From Arcuatula senhousia (lineage: Eukaryota > Mollusca > Bivalvia > Mytilida > Mytilidae): 64,000 bases of DNA. Below, in pieces: positions 60,145 to 64,000 of this stretch. The translations under genes and the position numbers were made by a program. The stretch covers positions 15,084,001 to 15,148,000 of the forward strand of contig OZ020317.1 in the NCBI GenBank assembly GCA_963971305.1, written 5' to 3'. A model generated the notes under the pieces. That model made no database searches. It saw only the letters and a list, made by a program, of their open reading frames with translations, and was not told where the DNA came from. The stretch's first letter is position 1. Every line of letters begins with the position of its first letter.

Positions 60145-63100
60145 ATTTCTCTAGGGCTGAAATATCAAATTCATATCATGGTTTCAAAAGATAGAGTAAA
60201 TCTTGGTTATCATAGTACAGCAAAGCTTTCTCTAGGGCTGAAATATCAAAATCATATCATGGCTTCAAAAGATAGAGTAAATCTTGGTTATCATAGTACA
60301 GCAAAGCTTTCTCTAAGGCTGAAATATCAAATTCATATCATGGTTTCAAAAGATAGAGTAAATCTTGGTTATCATAGTACAGCAAAGTTTTCTCTAGGGC
60401 TGAAATATCAAATTCATATCATGGCTTAAAAAGATAGAGTAAATCTTGGTTATCATAGTACAGCAAAGCTTTCTCTAGGGCTGAAATATCAAATTCATAT
60501 CATGGTTTCAAAAGATAGAGTAAATCTTGGTTATCATAGTACAGCAAAGCTTTCTCTAGGGCTAAAATATGAAAATCATATCATGGTTTTAAAAGATAGA
60601 GTAAATCTTGGTTATCATAGTACAGCACAGCTTTCTCTAGGGCTGAAATATCAAAATCAAAGATAGAGTAAATCTTGGTTATCATAGTACAACAAAGCTT
60701 TCTCTAGGGCTGAAATATCAAAATCATATCATGGTTTCAAAAGATAGAGTAAATCTTGGTTATCATAGTACAACACAGCTTTCTCTAGGGCTGAAATATC
60801 AAAATCATATCATGGCTTCAAAAGATAGAGTAAATCTTGGTTATCATAGTACAGCAAAGCTTTCTCTAGGGCTGAAATATCAAATTCATATCATGGCTTC
60901 AAAAGATAGAGTAAATCTTGGTTATCATAGTACAACACAGCTTTCTCTAGGGCTGAAATATCAAAATCATATCATGGCTTCAAAAGATAGAGTAAATCTT
61001 GGTTATCATAGTACAGCAAAGCTTTCTCTAGGGCTGAAATATCAAATTCATATCATGGCTTCAAAAGATAGAGTAAATCTTGGTTATCATAGTACAGCAA
61101 AGCTTTCTCTAGGGCTGAAATATCAAAATCATATCATGGCTTCAAAAGATAGAGTAAATCTTGGTTATCATAGTACAGCAAAGCTTTCTCTAGGGCTGAA
61201 ATATCAAATTCATATCATGGTTTCAAAAGATAGAGTAAATCTTGGTTATCATAGTACAGCAAAGTTTTCTCTAGGGCTGAAATATCAAATTCATATCATG
61301 GCTTAAAAAGATAGAGTAAATCTTGGTTATCATAGTACAGCAAAGCTTTCTCTAGGGCTGAAATATCAAATTCATATCATGGTTTCAAAAGATAGAGTAA
61401 ATCTTGGTTATCATAGTACAGCAAAGCTTTCTCTAGGGCTAAAATATGAAAATCATATCATGGTTTTAAAAGATAGAGTAAATCTTGGTTATCATAGTAC
61501 AGCAAAGCTTTCTCTAGGGCTGAAATATCAAAATCATATCATGGCTTCAAAAGATAGAGTAAATCTTGGTTATCATAGTACAACACAGCTTTCTCTAGGG
61601 CTGAAATATCAAAATCATATCATGGCTTCAAAAGATAGAGTAAATCTTGGTTATCATAGTACAGCAAAGCTTTCTCTAGGGCTGAAATATCAAATTCATA
61701 TCATGGCTTCAAAAGATAGAGTAAATCTTGGTTATCATAGTACAGCAAAGCTTTCTCTAGGGCTAAAATATCAAAATCAAAGATAGAGTAAATCTTGGTT
61801 ATCATAGTACAACAAAGCTTTCTCTAGGGCTGAAATATAAAAATCATATCATGGTTTCAAAAGATAGAGTAAATCTTGGTTATCATAGTACAACACAGCT
61901 TTCTCTAGGGCTGAAATATCAAAATCATATCATGGCTTCAAAAGATAGAGTAAATCTTGGTTATCATAGTACAGCAAAGCTTTCTCTAGGGCTGAAATAT
62001 CAAATTCATATCATGGCTTCAAAAGATAGAGTAAATCTTGGTTATCATAGTACAACACAGCTTTCTCTAGGGCTGAAATATCAAAATCATATCATGGCTT
62101 CAAAAGATAGAGTAAATCTTGGTTATCATAGTACAGCAAAGCTTTCTCTAGGGCTGAAATATCAAATTCATATCATGGTTTCAAAAGATAGAGTAAATCT
62201 TGGTTATCATAGTACAGCAAAGTTTTCTCTAGGGCTGAAATATCAAATTCATATCATGGCTTAAAAAGATAGAGTACATCTTGGTTATCATAGTACAGCA
62301 AAGCTTTCTCTAGGGCTGAAATATCAAATTCATATCATGGTTTCAAAAGATAGAGTAAATCTTGGTTATCATAGTACAGCAAAGCTTTCTCTAGGGCTAA
62401 AATATGAAAATCATATCATGGTTTTAAAAGATAGAGTAAATCTTGGTTATCATAGTACAGCAAAGCTTTCTCTAGGGCTGAAATATCAAAATCATATCAT
62501 GGTTTCAAAAGATAGAGTAAATCTTGGTTATCATAGTACAACACAGCTTTCTCTAGGGCTGAAATATCAAAATCATATCATGGCTTCAAAAGATAGAGTA
62601 AATCTTGGTTATCATAGTACAGCAAAGCTTTCTCTAGGGCTGAAATATCAAATTCATATCATGGCTTCAAAAGATAGAGTAAATCTTGGTTATCATAGTA
62701 CAGCAAAGCTTTCTCTAGGGCTGAAATATCAAATTCATATCATGGCTTCAAAAGATAGAGTAAATCTTGGTTATCATAGTACAGCAAAGCTTTCTCTAGG
62801 GCTGAAATATCAAAATCATATCATGGCTTCAAAAGATAGAGTAAATCTTGGTTATCATAGTACAGCAAAGCTTTCTCTAGGGCTGAAATATCAAATTCAT
62901 ATCATGGTTTCAAAAGATAGAGTAAATCTTGGTTATCATAGTACAGCAAAGCTTTCTCTAGGGCTGAAATATCAAAATCATATCATGGCTTCAAAAGATA
63001 GAGTAAATCTTGGTTATCATAGTACAGCAAAGCTTTCTCTAGGGCTGAAATATCAAAATCATATCATGGCTTCAAAAGATAGAGTAAATCTTGGTTATCA

Positions 63101-63795
63101 TAGTACAGCAAAGCTTTCTCTAGGGCTGAAATATCAAATTCATATCATGGCTTCAAAAGATAGAGTAAATCTTGGTTATCATAGTACAGCAAAGCTTTCT
63201 CTAGGGCTGAAATATCAAATTCATATCATGGCTTCAAAAGATAGAGTAAATCTTGGTTATCATAGTACAGCAAAGCTTTCTCTAGGGCTGAAATATCAAA
63301 ATCATATCATGGCTTCAAAAGATAGAGTAAATCTTGGTTATCATAGTACAGCAAAGCTTTCTCTAGGGCTGAAATATCAAATTCATATCATGGCTTCAAA
63401 AGATAGAGTAAATCTTGGTTATCATAGTACAGCAAAGCTTTCTCTAGGGCTGAAATATCAAATTCATATCATGGTTTCAAAAGATAGAGTAAATCTTGGT
63501 TATCATAGTACAACACAGCTTTCTCTAAGGCTGAAATATCAAAATAATATCATGGTTTCAAAAGATAGAGTAAATCTTGGTTATCATAGTACAGCAAAGC
63601 TTTCTCTAGGGCTGAAATATCAAATTCATATCATGGCTTCAAAAGATAGAGTAAATCTTGGTTATCATAGTACAGCAAAGCTTTCTCTAGGGCTGAAATA
63701 TCAAAATCATATAATGGTTTCAAAAGATAAAGTGAATCTTGGTTATCATAGTACAGCAAAGCTTTCTCTAGGGCTGAAATATCAAAATCATACAG
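60145..63795 (-). repeat. Second 81-bp minisatellite array, about 45 copies
   Basis: Same unit, strand and variants as 965-4095, including the copies with a lost 14 bp (near 60655 and 61775) and a recurring stop variant ggcttaaaaag (60422, 61303, 62261), which show higher-order duplication inside the array. The left end joins a Penelope-like fragment instead of ARID4 exon 9. Confidence 0.95.
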
Positions 63796-64000
63796 GTTTT
63801 ATCATTCATATAATGGCATCAACAGATTAGAATAACAAAACAAAAAGATGAAGAAAATTCAAATTGGGTATTAATCCCTTATTACTTTTCCATCAAATTG
63901 TTTTCCATTTAGCACTTAATGTTAAACATGTTGAAGATGAAAACATTATTTCTTTTTCAAATTTAAAATGATATCATATATTTAGCATGAGAATTATATC
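63786..64000 (-). repeat. Exact second copy of the ARID4 intron 8 flank (4084-4298)
   Basis: The 215 bp after the second array are identical, by eye, to those after the first (tacaggttttatcattcata and onward) at an offset of 59,702 bp. In the first copy, ARID4 exon 8 follows at once; here the window ends just before that point. Confidence 0.93.

Overview
The window is animal nuclear DNA: AT-rich, with spliced genes and dense with transposons, SINEs, minisatellites and satellite DNA. The repeat families point to a bivalve mollusc, perhaps a mussel. These include hairpin-ended elements starting CAAGAGGCTCCCAGGAGCC, a SINE carrying TCGCCTCTTACGACAAGC, and TTAGGG-type repeats. The species is inferred and was not tested by search.

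Two host genes are well supported. On the minus strand, 901-9611 holds the first nine coding exons of an ARID4 (retinoblastoma-binding chromatin protein) orthologue. The phases agree across all nine exons and give 285 residues before the gene leaves the window on the left. On the plus strand, 14057-26339 holds a complete five-exon, 295-residue mitochondrial carrier of the SLC25A45/47/48 type. The two genes are head to head about 4.4 kb apart. The third intron of the carrier is 10.2 kb long because of nested insertions: a 6.18-kb fold-back hAT-like element with its own nested elements, a hairpin-ended element, a 147-bp tandem array and a CATATG-rich MITE.

From 26.8 to 60.1 kb the window is repeat country. 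In order it holds: a tandem-core element; a piggyBac-like MITE; 7.2 kb of telomere-like satellite (CCCTAA on the plus strand); a broken protein-primed family B DNA polymerase gene; a short telomere-like tract in the opposite orientation (TTAGGG); a nearly intact two-ORF LINE with an esterase-type ORF1; SINEs with target-site duplications; a 60-bp minisatellite; another hairpin-ended element; and a degenerate Penelope-like reverse transcriptase.

The two most unusual structures are these. (1) The intron before ARID4 exon 9 contains about 38 copies of an 81-bp unit that spans the intron/exon boundary. Each unit is about 39 bp of intron end with its AG acceptor plus the first 42 bp of exon 9, so the array is a string of decoy splice acceptors. 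A second array of the same unit lies at 60145-63795. It is followed by the same intron flank as the first array, identical over at least 215 bp and offset by 59.70 kb. This is either a recent tandem duplication or an assembly join between haplotypes. (2) The polymerase gene segment is bracketed by telomere-like repeats facing outward, as at the two ends of a linear DNA molecule.
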